From NCBI RefSeq assembly GCF_009711185.1, contig NZ_WMIF01000002.1:124001-188000 (forward strand): a stretch of 64,000 nt of DNA, written 5' to 3'. Below, in pieces: positions 16,178-25,586 of this stretch. Each line of letters starts with the position of its first letter. The first letter of the stretch is position 1. Position numbers and translations under genes: made by a program. The notes beneath the pieces are model-generated. The model searched no databases. It was not told the DNA's origin and saw nothing but the letters and a program-made list of their open reading frames with translations. The stretch comes from Paracoccus limosus. GTDB lineage: Bacteria > Pseudomonadota > Alphaproteobacteria > Rhodobacterales > Rhodobacteraceae.

Positions 16178-17362
16178 TCAGACCCCGGCTTCGATGATGG
16201 CGCGGGCCAGGACCGGGATGGTAGCCTGGTTCAGGCCGGCGATGTTGATGCGCGAATCGCCCACCATGTAGATGGCGAACTCTTCCTTGACCTTGGCGAC
16301 CTGCTCGGGCGTGGCACCAAGGCGCGAGAACATGCCGCGATGGCTTGCCACGAAGTCAAAGCGGTCCGACCCGGACAGGGTGCGCAGCTCGGCGGCCAGT
16401 TGCTGGCGCAGGTCCAGCATGCCGCGGCGCACGGCCTCAAGCTCGGCCATCCAGTCGGCACGCAGCGCGTCATCGGTCAGGATGGTCGCGACGATCTTGG
16501 CACCATGGAAGGGCGGGAAGGAATAGGTCTGGCGGTTCAGGAAGGCCATCGCCCCCTGCGCCAGATCCTTGGTCGCCTTGTCGGTGCACAGCGCCAGCAG
16601 GCAGCCGGTGCGTTCGCGGTAGATGCCAAAGTTTTTGCTGCACGAGGCGGCGATCAGCACTTCCGGGATGCGCGCGGCGATCAGGCGGGTGCCGGCGGCG
16701 TCCTCTTCCAGTCCGTCGCCAAAGCCCTGATAGGCCAAGTCGATCAGCGGCGTCGCGCCGGTCTGTTCAAGGATGGTCGCGACCTCGGCCCATTGCTCCA
16801 GCGTCAGGTTGGCGCCGGTCGGGTTGTGGCAGCAGCCATGCAACAGCACCACATCGCCCTTTTTCGCCGCCGAGATGTCAGCCTTGAGCCCGTCGAAATC
16901 GACGCCGCGCGTGGCCGCATCGAAATAGCGATATTCGACGACCGGCACGCCCATGAAGTTCATGATCGAGACGTGGTTCGGCCAGGTCGGGTTCGACACG
17001 AAGACGCGCAGATCGGGGTTTGCCATGCGCGCCAGTTCCAGCGCCTGACGGATGGCGCCGGTGCCGCCGACGGTGGCCAGCGCCGCCGTGGTTTCGGGCT
17101 TGTACAGATCGCCAAGGATCAGCTTGCCCATGGCCTGCTGGAACTCGGGCTCACCGGCAAGGCCGGCATAGGATTTGGTGGTCTCGGTCTCCAGCATGCG
17201 CTTTTCGGCGTCCAGAACCGCGCGCATGATCGGCGTGTGGCCGGTCGCATCCTTGTAGACCCCGACGCCAAGATCGATCTTGCCCTGACGGGGATCGGCC
17301 TTGAATTCGCCCATCAGGGCCAGGATCTTGTCGGGGGCCTGCGGTTTCAGATTGCCCAGCAT
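16178..17362 (-). CDS. tyrB: Aromatic amino acid / aspartate aminotransferase
   Basis: A 394-residue PLP enzyme of the AAT I gamma type that moves amino groups between aspartate or aromatic amino acids and 2-oxoglutarate. The PLP lysine lies in SCSKNFGIYRERTG; LHGCCHNPTGANL and DLAYQGFGDG are the conserved active-site segments. The N-terminus MLGNLKPQAPDKILALMGEF and many internal blocks look almost the same as the crystallised Paracoccus denitrificans AroAT, as I remember it. The start codon directly abuts the sseA stop, so the two are co-transcribed. Confidence 0.95.
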   Translation of the reverse strand: MLGNLKPQAPDKILALMGEFKADPRQGKIDLGVGVYKDATGHTPIMRAVLDAEKRMLETETTKSYAGLAGEPEFQQAMGKLILGDLYKPETTAALATVGGTGAIRQALELARMANPDLRVFVSNPTWPNHVSIMNFMGVPVVEYRYFDAATRGVDFDGLKADISAAKKGDVVLLHGCCHNPTGANLTLEQWAEVATILEQTGATPLIDLAYQGFGDGLEEDAAGTRLIAARIPEVLIAASCSKNFGIYRERTGCLLALCTDKATKDLAQGAMAFLNRQTYSFPPFHGAKIVATILTDDALRADWMAELEAVRRGMLDLRQQLAAELRTLSGSDRFDFVASHRGMFSRLGATPEQVAKVKEEFAIYMVGDSRINIAGLNQATIPVLARAIIEAGV

Positions 17363-18223
17363 TCACGCGTCTCCGGTTGCGATTTTAAGGTCCGGGAAGC
17401 TGCCCCATTCGGCCCAGCTTCCGTCGTAAAGCGAATGATCCCGATGCCCGATGCGGTCCAGCGCCAGAAACAGCGAGGCCGCCGTCACGCCCGAGCCGCA
17501 GGTGGTGACGACCGGCCGGGTCAGATCGACGCCGGCGGCGACGAATTCGGCCCGCAGCGCCTCGGGGGATTTCATGGTGCCGTCGGCCTCATAGAGCCGG
17601 CCAAAGGGCAGGTTGCGCGCGCCGGGGATATGGCCCGCGCGCAGGCCGGGGCGCGGTTCGGGCACCTCGCCGCGGAAACGGGCCTCGCCCCGGGCATCGA
17701 CGATCTCGTGGCTTTCAAGCTTGCTGGCCGAGGCGACCTGCGTCACGTCGCGCACGAGGCCGGCCTGACGCTGCACGGTGATGTGGCGGTCGCGCATCAC
17801 CGGCGGCATGTCCTCAAGCGGGCGGTCCTCGGCGCGCCATTTGGCAAGGCCGCCGTCCAGCACCGCCACATCGGTCTTGCCCATCAGCCGGAAGGTCCAC
17901 CAGACGCGGGCGGCGGAATGCACGGGCGAATTGTCATAGATCACGACCTGATGGCCGTCGCCGATGCCCATGGCGCGCATGCGGCTGATGAACATCTCGG
18001 GTTGCGGCGCCATATGCGGCAGGCCGGAACGCTTGTCGGCGATCTCGTCCAGATCAAAGAACCGCGCGCCGGGGATATGCCCGGCATCGTATTCGGCGCG
18101 GGCGTCGCGGCCCGGTTCCAGAAACCATGTGGCGTCGATCACCCGCAGATCGGGGTCGTTCAGATGCGCCGCCAGCCAGGCGGTCGAAACCAGTGTTCTG
18201 GGATCGTCGGAATCGCTGGTCAT
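17363..18223 (-). CDS. sseA: 3-mercaptopyruvate sulfurtransferase (rhodanese family)
   Basis: A 286-residue tandem rhodanese. The catalytic loop TTCGSGVTAAS has the CGSGVTA form typical of mercaptopyruvate sulfurtransferase rather than thiosulfate rhodanese. The inactive N-terminal domain spans about 1-140. It moves sulfur from 3-mercaptopyruvate to a thiol acceptor. The pairing with an aminotransferase immediately downstream (0-base gap) is logical, because cysteine transamination yields 3-mercaptopyruvate. GAGGAAGGGA precedes the ATG at 18223; upstream in-frame codons are not conserved. Confidence 0.93.
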   Translation of the reverse strand: MTSDSDDPRTLVSTAWLAAHLNDPDLRVIDATWFLEPGRDARAEYDAGHIPGARFFDLDEIADKRSGLPHMAPQPEMFISRMRAMGIGDGHQVVIYDNSPVHSAARVWWTFRLMGKTDVAVLDGGLAKWRAEDRPLEDMPPVMRDRHITVQRQAGLVRDVTQVASASKLESHEIVDARGEARFRGEVPEPRPGLRAGHIPGARNLPFGRLYEADGTMKSPEALRAEFVAAGVDLTRPVVTTCGSGVTAASLFLALDRIGHRDHSLYDGSWAEWGSFPDLKIATGDA

Positions 18224-18301
18224 CGGCCTTCCCTTCCTCCGGTTGACGCAAGGCGCCATCCATGTAACCGGACGGGTTGGGCGCCGCAATCGCTGTTCGC
18301 C

Positions 18302-18772
18302 CTAGCCCTGCTTCAGCAGCCGCTGTTTCTGCCGGTTCCAGTCACGCTTGGCGTCGGTTTCGCGTTTGTCGTGGTTCTTCTTGCCCTTGGCGATGCCGAT
18401 CTTCAGCTTCACCATGCCGCGATCGTTGAAATACATCACCAGCGGCACCAGCGTCATGCCCTCGCGCCCGATGGCCTGCCACATCCGCGACAGTTCCTTG
18501 CGCGAGACGAGAAGCTTGCGCTTGCGGCGTTCCTCATGGCCAAAGACGCCGGCCTGTTTGTAGGCGGCGATATAGCCGTTGATCAGCCACAGCTCGCCCC
18601 CCTCGACCGAGGCATAGCTTTCGGCGATATTGGACTGGCCGGTGCGCAGCGACTTGACCTCGGACCCGGTCAGCACGATGCCGACCTCCAGATCGCTTTC
18701 GATGAAGTAATCGAAGCGCGCCCGGCGGTTCTCGGCGATGATCTTGTAATTCGGGTCGGACTTGGCTGCCAT
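18302..18772 (-). CDS. smpB: SsrA-binding protein SmpB
   Basis: A 156-residue OB-fold RNA-binding protein that delivers tmRNA to stalled ribosomes. The patterns [40 protein letters not shown] and the basic C-terminal tail [18 protein letters not shown] are diagnostic. Length is standard. It has a convincing promoter 10-38 bases ahead of its ATG. A 9-bp inverted repeat overlaps that promoter. Confidence 0.98.
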   Translation of the reverse strand: MAAKSDPNYKIIAENRRARFDYFIESDLEVGIVLTGSEVKSLRTGQSNIAESYASVEGGELWLINGYIAAYKQAGVFGHEERRKRKLLVSRKELSRMWQAIGREGMTLVPLVMYFNDRGMVKLKIGIAKGKKNHDKRETDAKRDWNRQKQRLLKQG

Positions 18773-18781
18773 GATCGGGCA

Positions 18782-18819
18782 GAGATAGGGCCAAGCCTGG
18801 GCTCTGTAAAGGCTTGGCC
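18782..18819 (-). promoter_or_regulatory. smpB promoter overlapped by a 9-bp inverted repeat
   Basis: On the minus strand TTTACA (18810-18805), a 17-base spacer and TATCTC (18787-18782). GGCCAAGCC (18789-18797) and GGCTTGGCC (18811-18819) form an inverted repeat that brackets the -35 and the spacer, as a repressor site would. Confidence 0.5.
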
Positions 18820-18841
18820 GCTGTTGCGCGGCACCAATCGG

Positions 18842-19306
18842 CTAGCCGCGCAACTGCACCAGCAGCGCCTCGACCCCCTGCACCACGTCGGTCCATGTGG
18901 TTTCGAACCCGTCCGAACTGCCGAAATAGGGGTCGGTGACGGATTGCCCCTCGCGGCCGGGCACGTGATCCATCAGCAGCGACAGCCGGTCCACGGCATC
19001 GGGCGGCGCCAGCTGGCGCAGCGCGGCCAGATTGTCGCTGTCCATGGCGACGATCAGGTCGAAGCTGCGGAAATCGCGTGGCTGCACCTGCCGCGAGCGC
19101 AGGCGCGAGATATTGATGCCATGGCGCGCCGCGATTGCCTGCGCGCGGCGGTCGGGTTCGGATCCGACATGCCAGTCGCTGGTCCCGGCCGAATCGATGT
19201 GCAGGTGCAGATCCTCGGCCTCGGCCCGCTGGCGCAGCGCGCCCTCGGCCAAGGGGGATCGGCAGATATTTCCCAGACAGACAAACAGCACGGACTTGCG
19301 GTCCAT
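18842..19306 (-). CDS. Low-molecular-weight protein-tyrosine phosphatase
   Basis: A 154-residue phosphatase with the P-loop VCLGNICRSPLAEG (C-x5-R-S) at the N-terminus and the general acid Asp in VTDPYFG. The family dephosphorylates tyrosine on proteins, often in exopolysaccharide control, and some members act as arsenate reductases. The ATG at 19306 sets the P-loop about 10 residues in, as normal. No kinase partner is in the window. It is divergent from the ThDP enzyme. Confidence 0.92.
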   Translation of the reverse strand: MDRKSVLFVCLGNICRSPLAEGALRQRAEAEDLHLHIDSAGTSDWHVGSEPDRRAQAIAARHGINISRLRSRQVQPRDFRSFDLIVAMDSDNLAALRQLAPPDAVDRLSLLMDHVPGREGQSVTDPYFGSSDGFETTWTDVVQGVEALLVQLRG

Positions 19307-19391
19307 GATTCCCCTCGGCGCCGCCGGGCATATGCTTGCCCCGCAGCGGCAACCTAGCCCAGAGTAACGACAAGGCAAGAGGAGATCGGCA

Positions 19392-21065
19392 ATGCGGCAC
19401 GGCGGGCAGATTCTGGTGGATGCGCTGGCGGTCAATGGCGTCGCGCGGGTGTTCTCGGTTCCCGGTGAAAGCTTTCTGGCGGCGCTGGACGGGCTTTATG
19501 CCTCGGGGATCGCCAATATCGTCTGCCGGCACGAAGGCGGCGCCGCGATGATGGCCGAGGCGCAGGGCAAGCTGACCGGCCGCCCCGGCGTGGCCTTTGT
19601 CACGCGCGGGCCCGGCGCCAGCAATGCCAGCGCAGGCGTGCATGTGGCGCGGCAGGATTCGACGCCGATGATCCTGTTCGTCGGCCAGATCGCGCGCGGT
19701 GACCGCGACCGCGAGGCGTTTCAAGAGGTGGATTACCGGCAGATGTTCGGCGGTCTGGCGAAATGGGTGGCCGAGATCGACCAGACCGAGCGCATCCCCG
19801 AATATGTCGCCCGCGCCTTTCATCTGGCGATGTCGGGCCGGCCCGGTCCGGTGGTGTTGGCCCTGCCCGAGGATATGCTGAGCGCGCGGGCCGATGTGCC
19901 GGACCTGTCGGCCTTTCGCCCCGCGCTGCCCGATGTCGCCGACAGTGCCGTGGCGGCGCTGGCCAAGGCGCTTTCTGCGGCCGAGCGCCCGCTGGTGGTG
20001 CCGGGTGGCACGCTGTGGTCGCAAGCGGCGGCAGAGGATCTGGCGCGATTCGCTGTGGCCTGGGGCCTGCCGGTCGCGGTGCCCTTTCGCCGGCAGGGGC
20101 ATATGGACAATGCCCATCCGAATTACGTCGGCGATCTGGGCGTGGGCATGAGCCCGGCGCTGGGGCAGGCGTTGCAGAAGGCCGATTGCATTCTGGCGCT
20201 GGGATCGCGGCTGGGGGATACGCTGACGCGCGGCTATGAGCTGATGGACCCGGTCAGGCCGCATCTGCGGGTCATCCATGTCCATCCCTCGCCCGATGAG
20301 CTGGGCCACCTCTGGGCGCCCGATCCCGGGCTGGTGGCCGATCCGCGTGCGGTGGTCGCGGCCTTGGCGCGGCTGCCGGCGCCCCGGCGCTGGGACGATT
20401 GGACCCAATGCCTGCGCCGCGCCTATGAGGGCTGGCAGCAGCCCCGGGCGACGCCCGGCGCGGTGCGGATGGAGGATGTGATCACATGGCTTTCGGCGCA
20501 TCTGCCCGAAGATGCCGTGCTGACCAATGGCGCCGGGAACTATGCGGCGTTCATCCACCGCTATTTCCGCTTCCGTCGCTTTGGCAGCCAGCTTGCGCCG
20601 ACCTCGGGCTCGATGGGCTATGGCCTGCCCGCAGCCATCGCGGCCAAGCTGCACGATCCCGGCCGCAGCGTGGTCTGTCTGGCCGGAGACGGTTGCCTGC
20701 AGATGACCGTCAACGAGCTATCGACCGCTGTGCAGCATCGTGCCGGGGTCATCGTCATCGTCGCCAACAATGGCCGCTTTGGCACCATCCGCATGCATCA
20801 GGAACGCAGCTATCCCGGTCGCGTCTCGGGCACCGATCTGGTCAACCCGGATTTCGCCGCGGTGGCCCGCGCCTATGGCGGCCATGGCGCGCAGGTGACG
20901 CGGCAGGATCAGTTCGCCCCGGCCTTTGCGCAGGCGCAGGCGCATGTGCGATCCGCAGGCACGCCGGCGGTGATCGAGCTGCGTCTCGACCCCGAGGCCC
21001 TGTCGACCGGCGCCACCCTCTCCGAGACCCGTGCCGCCGGCGAGGCGCTGCAAAGCCGCGCCTGA
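19392..21065 (+). CDS. Thiamine diphosphate-dependent enzyme, acetolactate synthase-like
   Basis: A 557-residue ThDP enzyme of the pyruvate oxidase/acetolactate synthase superfamily. The N-terminal PYR domain has the activating Glu48 in CRHEGGAAMMAEAQGKLTG. A central domain follows, and the PP domain has the metal/ThDP motif AGDGCLQMTVNEL...IVANN. It lacks an adjacent IlvN-type small subunit, so it is unlikely to be the biosynthetic acetolactate synthase. Possible roles are a decarboxylase or carboligase; the substrate is unknown. It is a solitary gene, convergent with the Pit transporter with a 7-base gap. Confidence 0.82.
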   Translation: MRHGGQILVDALAVNGVARVFSVPGESFLAALDGLYASGIANIVCRHEGGAAMMAEAQGKLTGRPGVAFVTRGPGASNASAGVHVARQDSTPMILFVGQIARGDRDREAFQEVDYRQMFGGLAKWVAEIDQTERIPEYVARAFHLAMSGRPGPVVLALPEDMLSARADVPDLSAFRPALPDVADSAVAALAKALSAAERPLVVPGGTLWSQAAAEDLARFAVAWGLPVAVPFRRQGHMDNAHPNYVGDLGVGMSPALGQALQKADCILALGSRLGDTLTRGYELMDPVRPHLRVIHVHPSPDELGHLWAPDPGLVADPRAVVAALARLPAPRRWDDWTQCLRRAYEGWQQPRATPGAVRMEDVITWLSAHLPEDAVLTNGAGNYAAFIHRYFRFRRFGSQLAPTSGSMGYGLPAAIAAKLHDPGRSVVCLAGDGCLQMTVNELSTAVQHRAGVIVIVANNGRFGTIRMHQERSYPGRVSGTDLVNPDFAAVARAYGGHGAQVTRQDQFAPAFAQAQAHVRSAGTPAVIELRLDPEALSTGATLSETRAAGEALQSRA

Positions 21066-21072
21066 AGCGCGG

Positions 21073-22497
21073 CTATTTCAGCACCAGCACCAGCAGCGCC
21101 GCCATCGCGGCATTGGCCGGCACCGTGATCAGCCATGCGCCAAGGATGCCGCGCACATAGGACCGGCGCACCAGATGGCGGCGGCCGCGCTCTTCCTCGG
21201 GCATGGGGGCGCGGCGCCGGCTTTGGGCGCGGTCGCGCTGCTCGCGCCAGAAGCCGACGCCGAACACGCCGCCGACCGCGATATGCGTGGTCGAAACTGG
21301 CAGCCCGGCCAGCGAAAAGCCCAGCACCGTCAGCCCCGCCGACAGGGTGACGCACAGGCTGCGCGCCGGGTTCAGCCGGGTGATGTTGCTGCCCACCATA
21401 TGCACCAGCCGGCCACCGAACAGCAGGATGCCGACGCCGATCCCCAGCCCCGACAGCGCCATGACGGCGTGCTGCGACAACAGCGGCTTGTCACTCTGAC
21501 CGACATGACTCAGCACGATGCTGAGCGGGGCGGCGATGGTCGAGGTGTCATTGGCGCCATGGGCAAAGCCCATGACCAGCGCCGCCACGATCAGCGGCAG
21601 GCCCAGCAGCGCCTTCAGCGCCTTGCTGTCCTTTTCGCCCTGCCGGATCTGCAGGCCAAGGGTGCGATGGGCATAGACCGCGCCCAGCAGCCAGCCGGCC
21701 CCGGCCAGACCCAGCACCACCGGCCAGCCCAGCCCGCCATAGAACAGCGCCGCAACGCCGATCAGGATGCCGGCGGCGCAGGCCACCATGACCGTCAGCC
21801 AGATCCGCCCCGAGGGCAGCGGGTCGTCCTTGTCCAGCACATGGCGGTGCAGACTGGCCAGCAGCGCCGCCGCCAGCCCGCCCGAAACGATCGGCGACAC
21901 CAGCCAGCCAAGGGCGACGACACCCAGGGCCGGCCAGTTGACCGAGGCAAAGCCATAGGTCGCCATGCCGGCGCCGGCGATGGCCCCCACCACCGAATGC
22001 GTGGTCGAGATCGGCGCATCCAGCCATGTCGCCACGCTGATCCATGTCGCGCCGCTGGCTAAAGCGGCCAGCATCATCAGGGCCGTAGGCGAGCCCTGAC
22101 CCAGATTGTTGCCGACCAGCCCGGCGGCAAGGGTCTGGGTGACGGGGCCGCCGGCGATCACCGCCCCGGCCACATCCATCATCGCCACCAGCCACAGGCC
22201 GGCGCTCAGCCCGATGGCCCCGGCGCCGACGGCGGGGGACAGGGCGTTGGCCACGTCATTGGCGCCGATCGACAGCGCCAGATAGATCGCGATCGCCACC
22301 GAGGCCGCGACGATCCCCAGCGCCGGCTGTCCGGCCAGCACCGTCGCCGCCGTCTCGGCCGCAGCGGCGATGAACACCAGCGCCAGCCCAAAGCGCACGC
22401 GCGGCCGCGCCAGCGCCAGCGCCGCGTGCTCGGCATTGCTCATCCGGCCCAGATCCTTGTCCAGGATGCGGTAGTCCCGCTCGGGTCGCTGGCTCAT
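21073..22497 (-). CDS. pit: Inorganic phosphate transporter, PiT family
   Basis: A 474-residue membrane protein with about ten to twelve helices. The duplicated PHO4 signature motifs appear as ALSIGANDVANALSPAVGAG and MGFAHGANDTSTIAAPLSIV, and the repeats LDAPISTTHSVVGAI and AGLPVSTTHIAVGGV are typical. It imports phosphate as a metal complex with protons. Its ATG overlaps the NUDIX stop (ATGA), so it belongs to the arfB-nudix-pit operon. No PhoU-like partner is present. Confidence 0.94.
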   Translation of the reverse strand: MSQRPERDYRILDKDLGRMSNAEHAALALARPRVRFGLALVFIAAAAETAATVLAGQPALGIVAASVAIAIYLALSIGANDVANALSPAVGAGAIGLSAGLWLVAMMDVAGAVIAGGPVTQTLAAGLVGNNLGQGSPTALMMLAALASGATWISVATWLDAPISTTHSVVGAIAGAGMATYGFASVNWPALGVVALGWLVSPIVSGGLAAALLASLHRHVLDKDDPLPSGRIWLTVMVACAAGILIGVAALFYGGLGWPVVLGLAGAGWLLGAVYAHRTLGLQIRQGEKDSKALKALLGLPLIVAALVMGFAHGANDTSTIAAPLSIVLSHVGQSDKPLLSQHAVMALSGLGIGVGILLFGGRLVHMVGSNITRLNPARSLCVTLSAGLTVLGFSLAGLPVSTTHIAVGGVFGVGFWREQRDRAQSRRRAPMPEEERGRRHLVRRSYVRGILGAWLITVPANAAMAALLVLVLK

Positions 22498-22976
22498 CCG
22501 GCCTGACCGTCGCCCGGGCGCGGCTGCGGCCCGGAAAAGGGCAGCCTGCGCAGCAGCGCCTGCAATCCGACCTCGGCAACCATCTCGGCGGCGCGCGCCG
22601 GCGCGAACCAGCGCCGCTTGCGTTCCTTGGATTCGGGATAGCGCTCGGCCAGCTCATCCACCGACATCGCATAGACCCGCACCTGGACCGGGATGGCAAA
22701 ACCGCGATCCTGCAGCTTGTCATAATGATAGGTGCCGATCTCGGCCTGCTCGACCGATCCGCGCACGCCGGCCTCTTCCCAAGCCTCTTGGGCGGCGGCC
22801 TCGGCAAGGCTGCGGCCTGCCATCGGCCAGCCCTTGGGCAGGATCCAGCGGCCGGTGTCGCGGCTGGTCACCAACAGCACCTGCCCCTGCGCATCGCGGC
22901 ACAGCGCCGCCACCTGCATCTGCGGCGGCTTGCGGCCCAGCAATTTGCCCAGTTTGTCGCGCATGATCCTGTTCAT
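22494..22976 (-). CDS. NUDIX hydrolase (DIPP-like)
   Basis: A 160-residue NUDIX protein. Its box reads GWPMAGRSLAEAAAQEAWEE followed by AGV: the metal-binding E-x-x-E-E part is intact, but the usual Glu five residues after the first Gly is Arg and the usual Arg of R-E is Gln. The surrounding WILPKGWPM pattern is that of diphosphoinositol/dinucleotide polyphosphate hydrolases. The ATG at 22976 overlaps the arfB stop, and its own stop overlaps the pit ATG. A tight operon with a phosphate transporter suggests a link to phosphate or nucleotide metabolism. Confidence 0.87.
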   Translation of the reverse strand: MNRIMRDKLGKLLGRKPPQMQVAALCRDAQGQVLLVTSRDTGRWILPKGWPMAGRSLAEAAAQEAWEEAGVRGSVEQAEIGTYHYDKLQDRGFAIPVQVRVYAMSVDELAERYPESKERKRRWFAPARAAEMVAEVGLQALLRRLPFSGPQPRPGDGQAG

Positions 22977-23404
22977 TCGTCGCCCTCCGGCTGGCGGATG
23001 CGGCCGCGCAGGTTCTTGACATCGCCCCGTTGTGTCTTGGCAGCCAGACGGCGGCGCTGACTGCCCAATGTGGGGCGGGTGGCGATGCGCTTGCGCGGCG
23101 CGGCAAGCGCGCTGCGGATCAGTTCGGCCAGCCGTTCGCGTGCGATCTCGCGGTTGCGGGCCTGACTGCGGGTTTCCTCGGCGCGGATCAACAGCGCGCC
23201 ATCCTGCGTCCAGCGCCGCCCGGCCAGACGGCGCAGGCGCTGCTTGACGGCCTCGGTCAGATGCGGCGAACGCTCTGCCTCGAACCGCAGCTCGACCGCT
23301 GTTTCGACCTTGTTCACATTCTGACCACCGGGTCCCTGGGATCGGCTGAATTGCTCCGACAGCTCCCACTCTGCAATGAATAATGTATCACTAATACGCA
23401 ACAT
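22973..23404 (-). CDS. arfB: Alternative ribosome-rescue factor ArfB (peptidyl-tRNA hydrolase, YaeJ)
   Basis: A 143-residue release-factor-like hydrolase with the GGQ motif in SQGPGGQNVNKVETAVELRF and a basic C-terminal tail (RKRIATRPTLGSQRRRLAAK) that reads the empty mRNA channel. It frees ribosomes stalled on non-stop mRNA, in parallel with the tmRNA/SmpB system also encoded in this window. The ATG at 23404 gives the family N-terminus LRISDTLFI; an upstream ATG at 23446 adds 14 extra residues. Confidence 0.95.
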   Translation of the reverse strand: MLRISDTLFIAEWELSEQFSRSQGPGGQNVNKVETAVELRFEAERSPHLTEAVKQRLRRLAGRRWTQDGALLIRAEETRSQARNREIARERLAELIRSALAAPRKRIATRPTLGSQRRRLAAKTQRGDVKNLRGRIRQPEGDE

Positions 23405-23464
23405 GGTCGGAATATGTGGCAAAACCCGTCGGAAAAAAGGCGTCAACCGCCATTCACGCAGGAA

Positions 23465-25519
23465 TTACGGCGATTGCAACCGGATTGCCGCAGTATCTGA
23501 TGCTCCTGTCGCGTCGATGACCGTCAATTCGGCAAAACCCGGGCCGGGGCTGTCCAGTTCCGCCTCGGGCCGGGCCGAGGCCAGCACCGCAGGCACCCCG
23601 TTCACCAGAAAGCTCCACGGCCCCTTGCCGCCGCGCGCCTTGGCGATCAGGCGCGGACCGGCCTCGATCTCGGCGCCGTCGGGCGGGTAGGTCAGGCGCA
23701 GGGGATCGGGGCTGGCCGGCCGCGACAGGGTGGCGCTGGCCTCTCCCGGCGGGGCAAAGCGGCGCAGCGCCAGGGGCAGGGCGCTGCCCGGCACGGTCAG
23801 CACCTGCGGCGGTGGTGGCGGCAGCGCGACCGAGGGCAGCGCATCGAACAGATCGAACAGAACCGGCGCGGCCAGTTCGCCGCCAAAGGCGCCCGGCACC
23901 GGCGTCCCGTCCGGCCGGCCCAGCCAGACCGCGCCGACATGGGCGCCGTCATAGCCCAGCGACAGCGCATCGCGATGCCCATAAGAGGTGCCGGTCTTGT
24001 AGGCCATCACCCGCTGGCGCACGCCATGCGGGGCGGGATTGCCCGACAGGATCGCGCCGACCTGCCATGCCGCCGCCGGTCCGAACATCGGCTGCGGCAG
24101 CGGCGCAGACTGCCCCGGCAGCGCCGAAAGACCGATCCCCTGCCCACCGCGCGCCAGAGCCGCATAGCCCTGCGTCAGCCCCTCCAGCGTGACGCCGCCG
24201 CCGCCCAGCACCAGGGCCAGCCCCGGCGTGTCGCCCGGCAGGCGCAGCGCCACCCCGCCGCGCGCCAGCGCCTGCGCAATGCGATTGGGCCCCACCGCCT
24301 CGGCCAGCTTCACGACCGGGATGTTCAAGGACCAGATCAGCGCATTTCTCAGGCTGACCGTGCCGCGGAAATGATGGTCGAAATTCTGCGGCTGCCAGCG
24401 CCCAAAGGCGGTGGGCCGGTCCTCGATCAGCGTTTCGGGATGCGCCAGCCCGTCGTCAAAGGCCAGCCCATAGACAAAGGGCTTCAGCGTCGATCCGGGC
24501 GAGCGCCAGGCCCGGGTCATGTCCACGAACCCGGCCGAGCCTCCATCGGTCCAGTCCGCCGCCCCGACGTCGGCCAGAATCTCGCCATTGCGGTGATCGG
24601 CCAGCACGATGGCCGCCGACAGACCCGGCCGCCCGCGCACCGCACGCGGGGCCAGCTCCTCGGCGCGGATCTGCAGGCGCGGGTCGATCGTGGTTTCGAT
24701 GCGACCGGCGCCCGGATGCTCGCGCATCAGCCGTGCCGCCAGCAGGGGCGCGCGGGCCGGAAAGGCGCGGCGCTGGCGCGGCACCGGCTCGGCCATGGCG
24801 GCGCGGGCATCCCCCTCCGAGATCAGCCCCACCGCCGCCGCCCGCGCCAGCACCCGGTTGCGCGCCGCCCGCGCCGCCCCGGGGAAACGATCCGGCCGGC
24901 GCGCCTCGGGCGATTGCGGCAACGCGACCAGCAGCGCGGCCTGCGCCGGGCTCAGCCGGCGCGGCTCCTTGCCGAACCATTGCAGCGCCGCCGCTCTGAC
25001 ACCTTCGACATTGCCGCCATAGGGCGCCAGCCGCAGATACAGGCCCATGATCTGCGCCTTGCTCAGCCGCCGCTCCAGCGCCAGCGCCAGCCGCATCTGC
25101 CGCAGCTTGCCGCCCCAGACGCCGGTGGTGCCCTCCTCCAGCAGCCGCGCCACCTGCATGGTCAGCGTCGAGCCGCCCGAGACTACCCGTCCATGCCAGA
25201 CCGCCTGTCCCCCGGCGCGCAACAGCGCCAGCACATCGACGCCATGGTGGCGTTCAAACCGCCGGTCCTCCCAGGCGGTCAGCATGTCCAGGAACAGCGG
25301 GTCGACCGGACCGGCATCCAGCCGCCAGCGCCCATCGGCCACCTGAAACGCCCGCAGCAACGAGCCGTCGCGCGCCAGCACTTCGACCCCCACCGGCACC
25401 TCCAGCCGGGGCAGCTGGGTGGCGGCGATCCAGTCATCGAACCGATCCCGCGCGCCCGCCGCCAGCCCAAGGGCCAGCACGGCGGCGCAGATCGACAGGG
25501 CAAGGCGGCGTGGTCTCAT
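23465..25519 (-). CDS. pbpC: Penicillin-binding protein 1C
   Basis: A 684-residue bifunctional peptidoglycan synthase. A signal anchor (LALSICAAVLALGLAAG) is followed by the GT51 glycosyltransferase domain (about 50-230, WEDRRFERHHGVD with catalytic Glu, SGGSTLTMQVARLL), then the transpeptidase domain with SPGSTLKPF, SLN and YKTGTS, and a C-terminal BiPBP_C beta-domain (about 590-684). It acts at the outer face of the inner membrane. PbpC is often paired with a bacterial alpha-2-macroglobulin; none is here. Confidence 0.95.
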   Translation of the reverse strand: MRPRRLALSICAAVLALGLAAGARDRFDDWIAATQLPRLEVPVGVEVLARDGSLLRAFQVADGRWRLDAGPVDPLFLDMLTAWEDRRFERHHGVDVLALLRAGGQAVWHGRVVSGGSTLTMQVARLLEEGTTGVWGGKLRQMRLALALERRLSKAQIMGLYLRLAPYGGNVEGVRAAALQWFGKEPRRLSPAQAALLVALPQSPEARRPDRFPGAARAARNRVLARAAAVGLISEGDARAAMAEPVPRQRRAFPARAPLLAARLMREHPGAGRIETTIDPRLQIRAEELAPRAVRGRPGLSAAIVLADHRNGEILADVGAADWTDGGSAGFVDMTRAWRSPGSTLKPFVYGLAFDDGLAHPETLIEDRPTAFGRWQPQNFDHHFRGTVSLRNALIWSLNIPVVKLAEAVGPNRIAQALARGGVALRLPGDTPGLALVLGGGGVTLEGLTQGYAALARGGQGIGLSALPGQSAPLPQPMFGPAAAWQVGAILSGNPAPHGVRQRVMAYKTGTSYGHRDALSLGYDGAHVGAVWLGRPDGTPVPGAFGGELAAPVLFDLFDALPSVALPPPPPQVLTVPGSALPLALRRFAPPGEASATLSRPASPDPLRLTYPPDGAEIEAGPRLIAKARGGKGPWSFLVNGVPAVLASARPEAELDSPGPGFAELTVIDATGASDTAAIRLQSP

Positions 25520-25586
25520 ATCCCCTGCTTACGCCCTCCGGTCTCGGCTCCGAAAGCCCGCACCCGCCGCCACCTCGCGATGCCCT

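Noticed and set aside
15959..19357. A 1132-codon open frame on the + strand
   Set aside because: It is antisense to GT8, tyrB, sseA, smpB and the phosphatase, all of which have clear motifs; the frame has none.
23431..23456. Weak hairpin plus T6 after pbpC
   Set aside because: The stem is only four to five base pairs, too weak to call a terminator with confidence.
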